Positions 1 to 10,612 of a stretch of 64,000 nucleotides of DNA are shown here, one piece after another. Made by a program: the position numbers and the translations under genes. The notes beneath the pieces were generated by a model. It did not search any database. It was given only the letters and a program-made list of their open reading frames with translations, and had not been told where the DNA came from. Source of the DNA: Anastatus disparis (lineage: Eukaryota; Arthropoda; Insecta; Hymenoptera; Eupelmidae); NCBI GenBank assembly GCA_017163975.1, contig JAFFSR010000249.1:4339001-4403000 (forward strand). Reading direction: 5' to 3'. The number at the start of each line of letters is the position of its first letter. Within the stretch, counting starts at the first letter, position 1.

Positions 1-15
1 ATTTTATTTGACTGC

Positions 16-637
16 TGTTACGTTTTTACGTATATGTATATTTATATTTAATTATAAGATGGTGGGTATCTTTTGTATCACGACTAATCTTGGTAATTCC
101 AAGCAGTTAGTTTACGTGAAGAATTAAATAAATACTCAGTAATTTTGATATGAATATAAGTTTATTCATACTTTCGTCGAGAGAGATGTCTTATTATTAT
201 TGCGTCGCCTAATACGTTCCTTGCTGCTTGCTTCAATCGGGCGTACTCCCGTCGTTCGTGGCTAAAGGTTGGTCGCTTACTCTCTCATCTCTCTGTCGAT
301 TGGTCTACTGACTGCCTCCTCGTGGGATGTCCGGCTGTATTTATATTCGCCAAATTCGTTGTTTCCACGTGCCTATCCTTCTAGAATATTCGTTATTGAT
401 TGGAATTTACTGATCAGTCCGTCAGTGACTTTTCGTTCTGGTCTTAACTTGTTGCTGGGTGGTCAGCTCTTTTTCTATGGTGCTCGACGCTTTTCGTTGT
501 TTCCAGGCAGGTTATAACTTGTTAGTATGACGGTCAGCGTTTTCTATCTTTACTTGTTGGAACGTGTATTCGTCGCATTCTTTGTATATTGCTGATATTC
601 ATTCTTATTTATTTTATAGGATATAGAATCTGTAACA
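16..637 (-). repeat. 3' LTR (for the minus-strand element)
   Basis: Direct copy of 8755-9376 with TGTTAC...GTAACA ends. No clear purine-rich polypurine tract abuts its inner edge; the nearest A/G-rich run on the minus strand is about 46 nt away. Confidence 0.9.
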
Positions 638-3600
638 CGTCTGAGGCCGTGGTATCGGCGCCCTCGACGATTAATACCTTTAAAATTTTTTTTTTCTGTT
701 ATACCTAAGGCTCTATATAATTCAATGAGTTTTATTTAAGTTTGCCTAATTGTATGTATTACATTGGTTTATGTAGAGTAGTGTTGTATACCTATCAATA
801 CATTTCTATTCTGGCTATATATCTCTCTTTGTGTATATTAAAATTTACATAAGATTATGTTTTCAAAAGAAAATGTTTTGTTCATGTTTTTCTTGCATTC
901 ATCGTTGGATTAATTGCTGTTGAATATGTTTATTCTTGACTTCTCTGGATACGATTTTCATTCTTTTTGATTATATATATTCCTTAGAAACTGTACTGGT
1001 ACCTGAAAATATTCTTTAACAATTAATTACAAAGGGGCCCCTTAATAGCTGGAGGCTTCCAATTTTTAATACAAATTTTAAGTCAGTTTTTATTGTTATA
1101 ATTTTAATTTTTCTTTGTTTATTAATCCCTGTATACCTGCAACATGTTAGGCAGGAATCTTATCTACTTTTTACCTTGTTATAAGGTGTCTTCAATGTTT
1201 CATGCTTATTTATGATCATTAAGTTCAGTTAATTATATGCACTTTATTTAAAAATCTTTTTCTATTTAAACATGTTTATTTTATTAGTTTTAATGGTTTT
1301 CCCGTAAGTATCCCGTTATTATAATATATTATTCAAACTTTATTATATCGTCTGTTTTTCTGACATATAATTTGTTTATTAATAATTAAAGGTTATAATT
1401 ACTCTTTACATTATTTAATTGTACCTAATTTATTCCTTTGAAGGTTAATAATGATTTTCTCATGTGTCCCGATATTACAATATGGTTTATATATGTGTCC
1501 CGAAACTGCAACATGGTGTGTCCCGATATAGGTTCATGGGTCAATTCTCAATTCTATTGTATATATATTTATTATTTATTGTTTAATTATTTATCTTTAG
1601 TGATATTAAGTAACTATATGATTATTATAATGTTTGTTTATGTGTATTATTATATAATAACTTTATAATTATTACTAATGGTTCTCCTATGCTTGTCCTG
1701 ATATAGGTATATGAGTTTGTATTATTATTATTTATTGTTTAATCAATTATGTTTAATAATATTAAGTGATATTATAGTGTTTATTTATGTATATTATTGA
1801 TTATATAATAAATGATTTATTATATTTGTTTATTATTATTTATTGTTTAATTAATTATAATTCTCTTTTTTTTGAGTGGCCCGTCTATGTACTCTTATGT
1901 TTGTGCCTAAACTACACGTGCTTTATTCCTCTTTGTGCTGCAATTCGTTGCGCACACTGTTATACAATTCGTATACCTATTACGTCTGCATGCGTCTGAG
2001 TGCTTGATCGCTAGCGGTGGGGGCTCTTACTGCTTGAAGTCTTTAGGCTGTGTAGGTGTATACGTGACTACGTACGTGTGAATTTGACTGCAAAGTGTTT
2101 GTATTCTTTTCACTGTGAATCGTATATGATTACGTACGTGTGAATTTGACTGCAAAGTGTTGGTGCTATTAGAAGCGTGGCGCGCGTATTAGTATGTGCA
2201 TGAGTATCGTGGCACGTGTATTAGTGTATATGTGAGCCATCTAATAGCTTGATACTTATTTTCGTTTTTATATATTTTTATTCTTTCTATATTTTTATTT
2301 TATAAGTTTAAACATTTCTGTTTTGCTGTTGTTAGTTATGTATTTGATTAATTACTGTATATTTTTATTAAGCTTCGGATATAATTATTTTGTAGACTCT
2401 AGATAATTTATTTAAATTATTACCGTTAAATAATAGATATATTTTTAATCATTTCGAGCATATCTATATTTATATGCCTTTAATCAGCATTTCTAGATAA
2501 TTTTGTATTTTAATATTTTTTTTGTTAATATTTAATGCGCGTATTTTAAGACTTCTTTACGTTTATGCAAGTTTTTACTTAACTCCCTTTCTTCTATAAT
2601 TATATAGTTATTTGTTCCTTCTTCTTGCATTGTGTGTTGTTTTTATCTCTATATATATTTATTTCTTCATCTTTTTCTTGTTTTATTTGTCTATATTTCT
2701 TTCCTTTTACTTTTATTTCTTGGACGCATGCATATACATATATACTTTGTTTTCAATCGTATTACATGTCTAGTTTTTACATTACTATAAATATTATTAC
2801 TTTTGTCAATGTTATTATTAATATTATTCCCGTAACCAATTTTGATAAGGTTTTTATTATAATTTCGTTTATAATTTATAATAATACATCCCTTGACTAA
2901 TTAAAATTTTATTCTCGTTCTTTTTTGTTTGGTACCAGGTAAATTTTTTTTTTTTCTTCACGGGCATTACTGCCCTTTTTAACACATAGAAAAATTCATT
3001 TTAATACAACACAGTTTTACGTATTATTTAACGTGGTGTCAGCCCACGGTAGAGACAGCGAAAAAGCGACCAGACGGGGAATCGATCCCGCGCCAACAGG
3101 AATACGAGTCACGCGCCTTAGCCACTACTCCACTGAATTCTTTTTTTTTGGCGCATATTTTTTTTGCGTTCCTGGTTCGATAATTTCTTAACTTTTTATT
3201 GTGAATTATAGCGGACATATCATACATTTTTAGTGTATGGCGCCATTTCTTAGAGAAATATTGGGATTCTACTTGTGGATCCTCTTTGCCATAGGCATTC
3301 ATCAGATAGCACGTATGCAACCTGAGAATTATTTCTCGAATACTTGTATCAGGAATTTTCCTGACAATAGTTAAGCATTAGTGTGCTTATAATTTTACTT
3401 TTTCTTTTTTTTTTATTTGTTTCAATGCTTTCGAGGAAGGGATTATTTTATGTTTGCTATTTTAATAATTTAAGCCTTAGTTCTTTATTTACTTATGTAA
3501 TAATCTATCCCTTATTCAATTAATTGCGGGAATATTCTTTATTTAATATAATTATTAAATCAATTTTCTTTACTTTTTCTCGACATATATATGTATATTC

Positions 3601-4248
3601 TGCGAATATTGTTCAGTCTATATAATACTTTTTTTTTGTTTATTTTATTTTAAGATTTGATTTCTGCTCCATAGATTATTGTGAGATTTGCGCTTTGGAA
3701 TTGAGTTTTCTTCTTAATTATATGTGTGCGCTCTTAATTCCTTTTCTCTTTTATTCTTTATTCTTCTCTTTTATTATCTCTTGATGATTTTATTATTTTT
3801 CTTATTTTCTTCTGCTACTGTTTTCTGTAAGTTGACCAGGACTAGAATTGCTGATTGTAATAATATCTATTATCTTATTATTTATTTAATTAAATTTCTT
3901 ATAATACATTTTAAGGTTTTTTTTTATATCAAAGTAACTTGTCTATTAATTTATTTGTATGTTATTATTATAAGTATGTTTGTTGTTTTATTTAATATTT
4001 TTTGATTACTAAATTTTTGATATATATATATATGATTCTATTAATAATTAAATCTATAGTTACTTTGTAGTTACTAATTTATATTTGCGACTATCATCGG
4101 CGCCTGAGGGCCGTAGAAAAAATTTTATTTTACTGTTTTTTTGATTATTATTATATTTAATTAATATTTTACGATTGTCGGCGTCTGAGGGCCGCGGAAA
4201 AATTTTATTCTGCTAAATTTATTTATTATTTATAGAATGTTATAGTTA
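638..4248. other. Non-coding 3' half of the LTR element
   Basis: 3.6 kb of AT-rich sequence where RT, RNase H and integrase would be expected; no supported gene. It contains a 36-bp direct repeat (about 2068-2104 and 2127-2163), two copies of a ~45-bp GC-containing motif (about 4091-4135 and 4172-4215, core CTGAGGGCCG) that also resembles sequence at 638-670, and a tRNA-like SINE head at 3028-3140. Confidence 0.6.
3028..3140 (-). mobile_element. tRNA-derived SINE head, family A (copy 1)
   Basis: On the minus strand there is an A-box-like GTGGCTAAGGCGCG and a B-box-like GGGATCGATTCC. About 110 bp match a second copy at 57975-58090. It does not fold as a complete tRNA. It sits in the non-coding half of the LTR element. 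Confidence 0.6.
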
Positions 4249-5553
4249 TTATCCATATTCTTTATTCGTTTTCTGATGTTTTGGTTTCTTCATTAAGTAA
4301 ACCATTTCTCCTTCTCTGAGGTGTTTAATATTTTGCTTTTGATCATAATAACACTTTGATTTATAATTGGATGGTGTTAGATTAACTTTTGGTGGTTTTG
4401 GCACTACCCACATAAATGAGGAATACGGGTTCTCCGATGGCTTAGTACCTCCCGATTCCAAATGTTCTTCTATACGTTGGTGTCTAAATCTTGTGGTTTT
4501 TATTGGTACTTCTGTAATTAACTCATTTTTATGCTTTACTAAATGTGTTTTTCTTAGTTTTTCTCCAGGTGACTCAATTATAAATGGTTTTTCTTTGATT
4601 AGTTTGTTAATATTTTCTATTTCTTCTATATTTAAATGCCTTGATATTATAGATTCAGTTTGGTTAAGTATCTTTGCTGCTTTATTCTCTTTTTCCTCGC
4701 TTGATATATTTAATTTTTGTCCACGTAACATCCTCTTATTTGCTTCATTATTATTTATTCTTTTATTATTATTTATTTCGATCATTTTTTCTTCTTTATT
4801 TATAATATTCATGACGTTGCATACATCTGACTTAACTTCTGGCGGTTTTACTTCTACCGCGCTGTCATTAGTATTAATACACATGGCATATGCTTTGCCT
4901 TCATTATATTTGGTTACGAAATCGCCAACTAAGATGCCCGATCCTATATCTTGGAGCGGTACGTATTCTATATCTTCACTGATATCTTTGACACGTGCAT
5001 AATTAATTTGTCTTGTACGAGGAGTGTTAATAGAGCATTCTTCTTCAATAAATGGTAATATATTGCTATTTAATTCTAAGCATTCACGAGCGGCATTAAC
5101 TTGTCCTTTATATTTATTGATCATGTCCCAACCTATTAATCCATCTGTATCTATTGGGAAATCATCTGAGACTACTTGTACTTCAAATAATGTTTCATTC
5201 AGAAATAGATTCACCTGTCCTAATGACATGCATTCACCTGGAATGACACCGTTTATTGAAACAATCTTATGTGGATTTATGTACATATTATTTGATATTG
5301 TGCTTTCCTTTATAATAGTTACGTTAGCACCTGTATCAACGTAAAAACGACCTTTTCTGGACTTTAAAAATGGCCCACTTAATTCAACTATTGAGGGCTT
5401 TCTTCCAACTTGTATAAATTCTATAGTACATTCCCGTAAGCTGGACCGTTCGTATTTCTTGGCCTGGTTGCTTAGCTGCTCGACTCCACAGGACCCTAGC
5501 GTCGAGCATCCTGGAAGGAATAAAGGTTCCATGTTGCTTTGACTATTGCATAG
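4249..5553 (-). pseudogene. pol remnant: aspartic protease, RT start fused to integrase-like tail
   Basis: The open frame follows the gag stop in the same frame; its first ATG is at 5532 (427 codons). A retropepsin domain is visible near residues 60-150, with active-site motif VDTGANVTII and the later GLIGWD hydrophobic motif. Near residues 335-380 the sequence has the N-terminal flank of reverse transcriptase, up to VVPKPP. It then switches abruptly to a lysine-rich tail containing GEMVYLMKKP, which resembles the C-terminal region of Ty3/gypsy integrases. The RT fingers/palm with YxDD, RNase H and integrase DDE core are absent, so one internal deletion probably removed them. Protease activity may survive; replication enzymes do not. 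Confidence 0.8.
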
Positions 5554-6133
5554 TTAATTTTGGCTAGAATCATTGTCTAGTCCATTACTATTATTTTCAC
5601 ACTCGTTATTATCATTATAATTATTATTTCTATCGTTATTGTACCGAGGGTACGTATTGCCTTGATTACGGCCTTGATTTCCGTTAATATTATGATTATT
5701 ACGGTTATTATTATAATTACTACTGGAATTACCATTATACTGTGAGGTATTTCTATTATTTGCGTTTTGGTAATTGTTATTAAAATATTCTCTGTTATCT
5801 TGATTATAAATATTGCCTAATTTTAATGCGTTTTCTAGCACATACCATTCTGCGTAATTATGACCTCTTTTCTTGCAATAATCGCACTTTTTAGTATCGT
5901 ATTCCTTTTTTCTGCATTGTGCTTCTAAGTGACCTGTTTTTCGACAGTATGAGCATATTTCTATAGCTGGTGCTAGTCTGATGTTTGCATTATTTTGCTG
6001 TGTTAGATTTATTGCAGATAGTTGGTCAGCAATTTTTTGTAATAATATATCAGTTAGTTGACCTGAGTTTTCTGCTGAGTTAGTTGAAAGTTGCATTAGT
6101 CGCCTCGCGCTTGTGCGTTGTTCGAATGAAATA

Positions 6134-6985
6134 CACTGAGAAAAAAACATAGTTGGCTTTATTGCGTTCTCTACTAACGATAACCATGTTACTCTAGTAT
6201 TCAATATATAGTCAAATTAACCGTTTATATTAGTAGCATTTACTAGATTGAACGTAGTAGGAATTTCTACAGTCTTATTAGTATTTTATTTACTTTTTTC
6301 AAGATATACTAACCGAAGTTTTAAGACTTTAAGAAGGGGCCGAACTATCTGTCTTTGTTTAATAGCGTTTTTCATCATTTATGTAAACACTATCCGGTAT
6401 AACAAGAAAAAAATAGCAGCCCCCGCTAGATATTAGTATAATTAGTAAATTTTGTAATAACAACTAAATTTTTTACTGCATAGTTTTTGACTAATTAAAG
6501 ACCTACTAGCAATCTAGAATATAACCTATCTTTTTTTGGTAGGTCTCTAATTATTCAAAAACTACGCAGTGAAAAAATTTGGTTGTTATTACAAAATCTA
6601 CTTATTATACTAATATCTAGTGGGGGCTGCTATTTTTTTCTTGTTATACCGGATAGTGTTTACATAAATGATGAAAAACGTTATTAGACAAAGACAGATA
6701 GTTCGGCCCCTTCTCAAAGTCTCGTTTTGAGTCTTCTAGGCTTTTATCATAATTAAATATTCTTATTTTATCTACTTTCGTTTGTAGATTATAACAATAT
6801 GCAAATTAATACTATAATTTATTATATAGATTTTGAGGTTAAGATCTATTCATCATGTGCTACTTAATGCCAACCAGAGAATCTAGTTGTATTTACTATG
6901 TTACCGTAGTAAACGAGAGAAACAGTACATTGGTTAAGCTCATCGGTCTTAACGTAGTAAAGCCAACTATGTTTTTTTCTCAGTG
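6134..6985. mobile_element. TA-flanked mariner/Tc1-like non-autonomous element in gag
   Basis: Ends CACTGAGAAAAAAACATAG and its inverse form ~35-bp TIRs, flanked by TA at 6132-6133 and 6986-6987, the mariner/Tc1 target signature. There is no transposase ORF. Short ORFs across its ends are gag-TIR chimeras. It carries a second MITE at 6333-6713. Confidence 0.8.
6333..6713. mobile_element. TTAA-type palindromic MITE (copy 1)
   Basis: Nearly the full length is an inverted repeat starting GAAGGGGCCGAACTATCTG. It is flanked by TTAA (6329-6332) and TCAA (6714-6717, apparently a mutated TTAA). The same family recurs at 28667-29030. Confidence 0.75.
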
Positions 6986-7948
6986 TAGCCTCATGTATGG
7001 CGTCTCTCAACGTCATTGGGTTCTTTGATCGAACTTGGTATTGTAGAGCGCCGTCTAATCCAAATAAAAATTGTTCTAAGGCTTCTTTATCTGCCTGATT
7101 CTTGTAGGTTTCCACCTCGAAAGATTGTAGAATTCTGCATGAGTCATAGTAGTTTAAGAGACGATTGTGTAATATTTGCATTCTTAGACCGTAGTCTCCT
7201 GCGCTTTCGCCTGGCATCTGTTTGATTATTTTAATTTCTGCTAAAATCGTGTCTGCTCCTCCAGCATAGCTATAATGTTTTGTTAGATCGGCCAGCAACC
7301 CTTCTACTGTATGGTATTGAGTTAACCGCGTTGTGTAACTCTCTGCTGCTTTTCCTTTGAATTTAGTGGCCAGTGTATTTAAAACCCATCTTTCTGACTG
7401 TGGTCCATACGTTCTTACTATGTCCCGTACTGCTCTGCAGAATAGATGCAGTACATCAGAGTTGCTATCAAAGGTAGGGATGGTATTCAATGCTTGATAA
7501 AATGAAAGACTATTAGGTATCTCTCTTGGTGTTCCTGTGGCCATTTACTGTGGTGTAGAGCTAGCGAAGTGTATATTCCCTAGTGGTCCATACATGTTAA
7601 ATCTTGCAAGAGGATCCTCGTCTTCGAGATTGTTAGCTAAAGCGTTTATATCTCTTGTACCTATGGCCTGATTTTCCCTGCGATTGTAATAGTTTCCATA
7701 ATTGGCCCGTTCTTGTATCATATTTATTGCATCCATGGTTGACGTAGCTCCTTGGTTCTTTGGAGGCAAGTTTATTAACACTCTGTGGGCTAGTCCGGGT
7801 TTTCTTTCAAATTCGTATAATTGTTGTGCTATTTTCATTGCTACAATTTGGGGATCTACTTCTGTCTTAGGAATGTTTATTGGTTGATTCGCTGCGTTGT
7901 TGGTTGTTGCGGGTATTTTAGATCTGACTCCTTAGGCTATTTATCTGT

Positions 7949-8248
7949 TTAATTTTTTTCAGCCTTGCTTACTTCATTTAGCGTGCGAGTTATGTATATT
8001 CGGGCCTGTTTTATAAAATATTCCTCTGCTCCGTTCATTTTACATTTTTCATTGATCATTATGTCGTTTAATCTTTTTAGTGCGGATTCCATTAATCCCT
8101 TATTGTCACTTTCTTGGAGTGCACAGTCTGCTAATGATAATGCGTTGTGGAGTTCTATAAGTGCTTTCTCTTCCGGGGTTCGAGGATACGCGATTGATAC
8201 TGACTTTGATTTGTCGGAAGAGTTATGTGTGTCGTTGTCTTGTGTCAT
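7949..8248 (-). CDS. N-terminal gag-region ORF of the LTR element
   Basis: 99 codons from the first ATG downstream of the 5' LTR and leader. The protein is hydrophilic with helix-rich stretches and no recognised domain. It ends about 18 nt before the gag frame opens in another frame. It is either the original N-terminus of gag cut off by a frameshift or a separate small ORF. Function unknown. Confidence 0.45.
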   Translation of the reverse strand: MTQDNDTHNSSDKSKSVSIAYPRTPEEKALIELHNALSLADCALQESDNKGLMESALKRLNDIMINEKCKMNGAEEYFIKQARIYITRTLNEVSKAEKN

Positions 8249-8267
8249 TTTGTTATATGTATATTTA

Positions 8268-8455
8268 TATCGTATATATTTTTATATTGTATATATTTTT
8301 ATATTGTATATATTTTTATATTGTATATATTTTCATATTGTATATATTTTTATATTGTATATATTTTTATATTGTATATATTTTCATATTGTATATATTT
8401 TTATATTGTATATATTTTTATATTGTATATATTTTTATATTGTATATATTTTATA
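8268..8455. repeat. 17-bp AT minisatellite in the LTR element leader
   Basis: About 11 tandem copies of GTATATATTTTTATATT with rare C variants. ORFs of the type YCIYFYIVYIFIL across it are products of the repeat, not genes. Confidence 0.9.
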
Positions 8456-8732
8456 TTGATAGACACTTGTAATCATATAATTTATAGCACTTGCTTTTAC
8501 TTCAATCATGTATAATTTTCACTAAATAATTTAATTTGAATTTTATAGAAATTATAATTTATTGAATTTTAACTGTTAGAAGGCTCGCAGCGGGCGCGTA
8601 TTCCTCTCGAAGGACGTATGATATGATAATAAAATTTTTACTTACCCAATGATGGTGATCAAGGCGATGTACGCGTTGAACATCCTCTCGATTGATTATA
8701 ATGTAGATGAAATAGTTTCTTCACAAGTGATA

Positions 8733-8749
8733 CCCCACACCTAGCACCA
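8733..8749 (-). promoter_or_regulatory. Candidate tRNA primer-binding site
   Basis: Five nt inside the 5' LTR, the minus strand reads TGGTGCTAGGTGTGGGG; the TGG start would pair with a tRNA CCA end. I cannot name the tRNA. Confidence 0.5.
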
Positions 8750-8754
8750 GTTTA

Positions 8755-9376
8755 TGTTACGTTTTTACCTATATGTATATTTATATTTAATTATAAGATG
8801 GTGGGTATCTTTTGTATCACGACTAATCTTGGTAATTCCAAGCAGTCAGTTTACGTGAAGAATTAAATAAATACTAAGTAATTTTGATATGAATATAAGT
8901 TTATTCATACTTTCGTCGAGAGAGATGTCCTATTATTATTGCGTCGCCTAATACGTTCCTTGCTGCTTGCTTCAATCGGGCGTACTCCCGTCGTTCGTGG
9001 CTAAAGGTTGGTCGCTTACTCTCTCATCTCTCTGTCGATTGGTCTACTGACTGCCTCCTCGTGGGATGTCCGGCTGTATTTATATTCGCCAAATTCGTTG
9101 TTTCCACGTGCCTATCCTTCTAGAATATTCGTTATTGATTGAAATTTACTGATCAGCCCGTCAGTGACTTTTCGTTCTGGTCTTAACTTGTTGCTGGGTG
9201 GTCAGCTCTTTTTCTATGGTGCTCGACGCTTTTCGTTGTTTCCAGGCAGGTTATAACTTGTTAGTATGACGGTTAGTGTTTTCTGTCTTTACTTGTTGGA
9301 ACGTGTATTCGTCGCATTCTTTGTATATTGCTGATATTAATTCTAATTTATTTTATAGGATATAGAATCCGTAACA
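8755..9376 (-). repeat. 5' LTR (for the minus-strand element)
   Basis: 622 bp, TGTTAC...GTAACA, matching 16-637 with few differences. Promoter and polyA signals of the element should lie here. Confidence 0.9.
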
Positions 9377-9632
9377 CTGCAACAAAATTTATTTTGTTCA
9401 GTTTAAAATTTAGAATCTATTGACGAGAATGGAATTTTTATTTTTATTTTTAATTAAAATTTATTGCTAATTTTCTGCTAAAAAATGTATATGTCTCAGA
9501 CGGTACTTACTGTCTTATCATAGAAAATTAGCAATAAATTTTAATAAAAAATAAAAATCAAAATTCCATCCTCGTCAATAGATTCTAAATTTCAAACTGA
9601 ACAAAATAAATTTTGTTGCAGTCAAATAAAAT

Positions 9633-10612
9633 CATTTTTGAAAGTTTGGCACTATTATTTATGATTGCATTTGATTTGTGTAAAATTTATAAACTTTAAA
9701 ATGTTATAACTCTTTAATAATTCATTATATTTAAATGAAACCAAGTTTAAAGTGATTGTTTTAATATTATCTAATAAGTTACTAAGCTGAAAATTAAATA
9801 ATTACTTCCTACCGAAAAATATAGACGATTTTCTAAAAAAACTCATGTTTGACACAGAATGTATAGCCCATACAACCTTAAGATATATGGAACTGAAATT
9901 TATCAAGACTTCAATAAATTATTATAAAATTTGATATGGAATCTTAAAAATATTCGATGTATTAAAAATTTGTAGTACACAAATCATGCACTAGATGGCT
10001 ACTTGTTTTTTCAGTCTACAAACAGAAATAGAAGGTTCAAAGTATAAATGAGAAGGTCTAGCCTTGTATCGGCGAGAAAATTCTCATTTATATATCTTCG
10101 GAAATATTTTAATTTTTGGAGTGCTCAACAATAGTTGAATTTTTTTAAAATATATTAAATCATACTACATGAAATAATATTTTTTTATCATATTACGTTC
10201 AGTAGAATTTCTTAATCTTAATTATATTATATTAAATTCAGTAAACTTATGGTAAAATTTATAATTAGATTTTGAAATTTTTTAATTAATATTAATAAAA
10301 GAATGCATTAAAATTCAAAAAAATATTTAGTAAAAAAAAAATATTTATAAATTATATTCAATAGAATTTTTTCAACTTAATACACAGTTTATTGAATTTA
10401 AGAAAATTATATTGAGAATTTTAATTATTGTACTGACAATTTTTGTATTAATTTCCAAACACAAATGTATTAAAACTTAATAATATTGAATTTTAAAAAA
10501 TTATTATTAAATATCATTCAATAAAAGTTTATGAAATGAACTTCTGTCACTTTTATCTTAATTTTAATAATATATTTTCAACAGTGTATCTTACCTTCTG
10601 CTCATTTGTCTC
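9633..10612. other. AT-rich intergenic sequence
   Basis: No supported ORF, RNA or repeat was seen. Confidence 0.5.

Larger units (their letters stand above)
5554..7931 (-). pseudogene. gag (capsid plus nucleocapsid), interrupted
   Basis: Gag builds the intracellular particle and binds element RNA. A retrotransposon gag core is seen from the ATG at 7544. The nucleocapsid end has a CX2CX4HX4C zinc knuckle (CSYCRKTGHLEAQC) and a second knuckle whose last Cys is Trp (CDYCKKRGHNYAEW), then a long Asn-rich tail. Damage: an in-frame TAA just before the 7544 ATG (7545-7547) separates ~130 upstream codons in the same frame, and a TA-flanked element (6134-6985) splits the gene. The flanking codons join in frame across the TA if that element is disregarded. 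The gag stop TAA is followed in the same frame by pol. Confidence 0.85.
16..9376 (-). mobile_element. Ty3/gypsy-type LTR retrotransposon, internally deleted
   Basis: Two 622-bp direct LTRs begin TGTTAC and end GTAACA and are flanked by a 4-bp duplication CTGC (12-15 and 9377-9380). Genes run on the minus strand: an N-terminal gag-region ORF, gag with nucleocapsid, then protease. The PR-before-RT order and the gag type indicate Ty3/gypsy rather than copia. The LTRs differ at only about a dozen positions by eye, so insertion was fairly recent. The coding part is damaged: a gag stop and frameshift, an inserted TA element, and loss of nearly all RT, RNase H and the integrase core. It would be non-autonomous. 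No env is seen. Confidence 0.9.
1..9632. mobile_element. Foldback/palindromic element split by an LTR retrotransposon
   Basis: Bases 1-15 are the reverse complement of 9618-9632, and the sequence right of the LTR element (9381-9477) is the inverted partner of 9519-9632 around a ~40-nt loop. Removing the LTR element rejoins one ~270-bp hairpin element. No coding capacity. Its true left end may lie before the window start. Confidence 0.7.

Noticed and set aside
638..700. Polypurine tract next to the 3' LTR
   Set aside because: No purine run abuts the LTR on the minus strand; the nearest is ~46 nt away.
4367..5344. Plus-strand ORFs opposite pol (4367-5002, 5024-5344)
   Set aside because: They are antisense shadows of the protease/pol frame with no domain.
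6130..6204. Start of the 216-codon zinc-knuckle ORF as the real gag N-terminus
   Set aside because: These codons belong to the TIR of the inserted TA element, not to gag.
8268..8455. Tandem arrays as a CRISPR array
   Set aside because: The sequence is eukaryotic, units are contiguous without unique spacers, and there are no cas genes.
8161..8515. Membrane-like repetitive ORFs (IVYIFILYIF)
   Set aside because: They are products of the 17-bp AT minisatellite.
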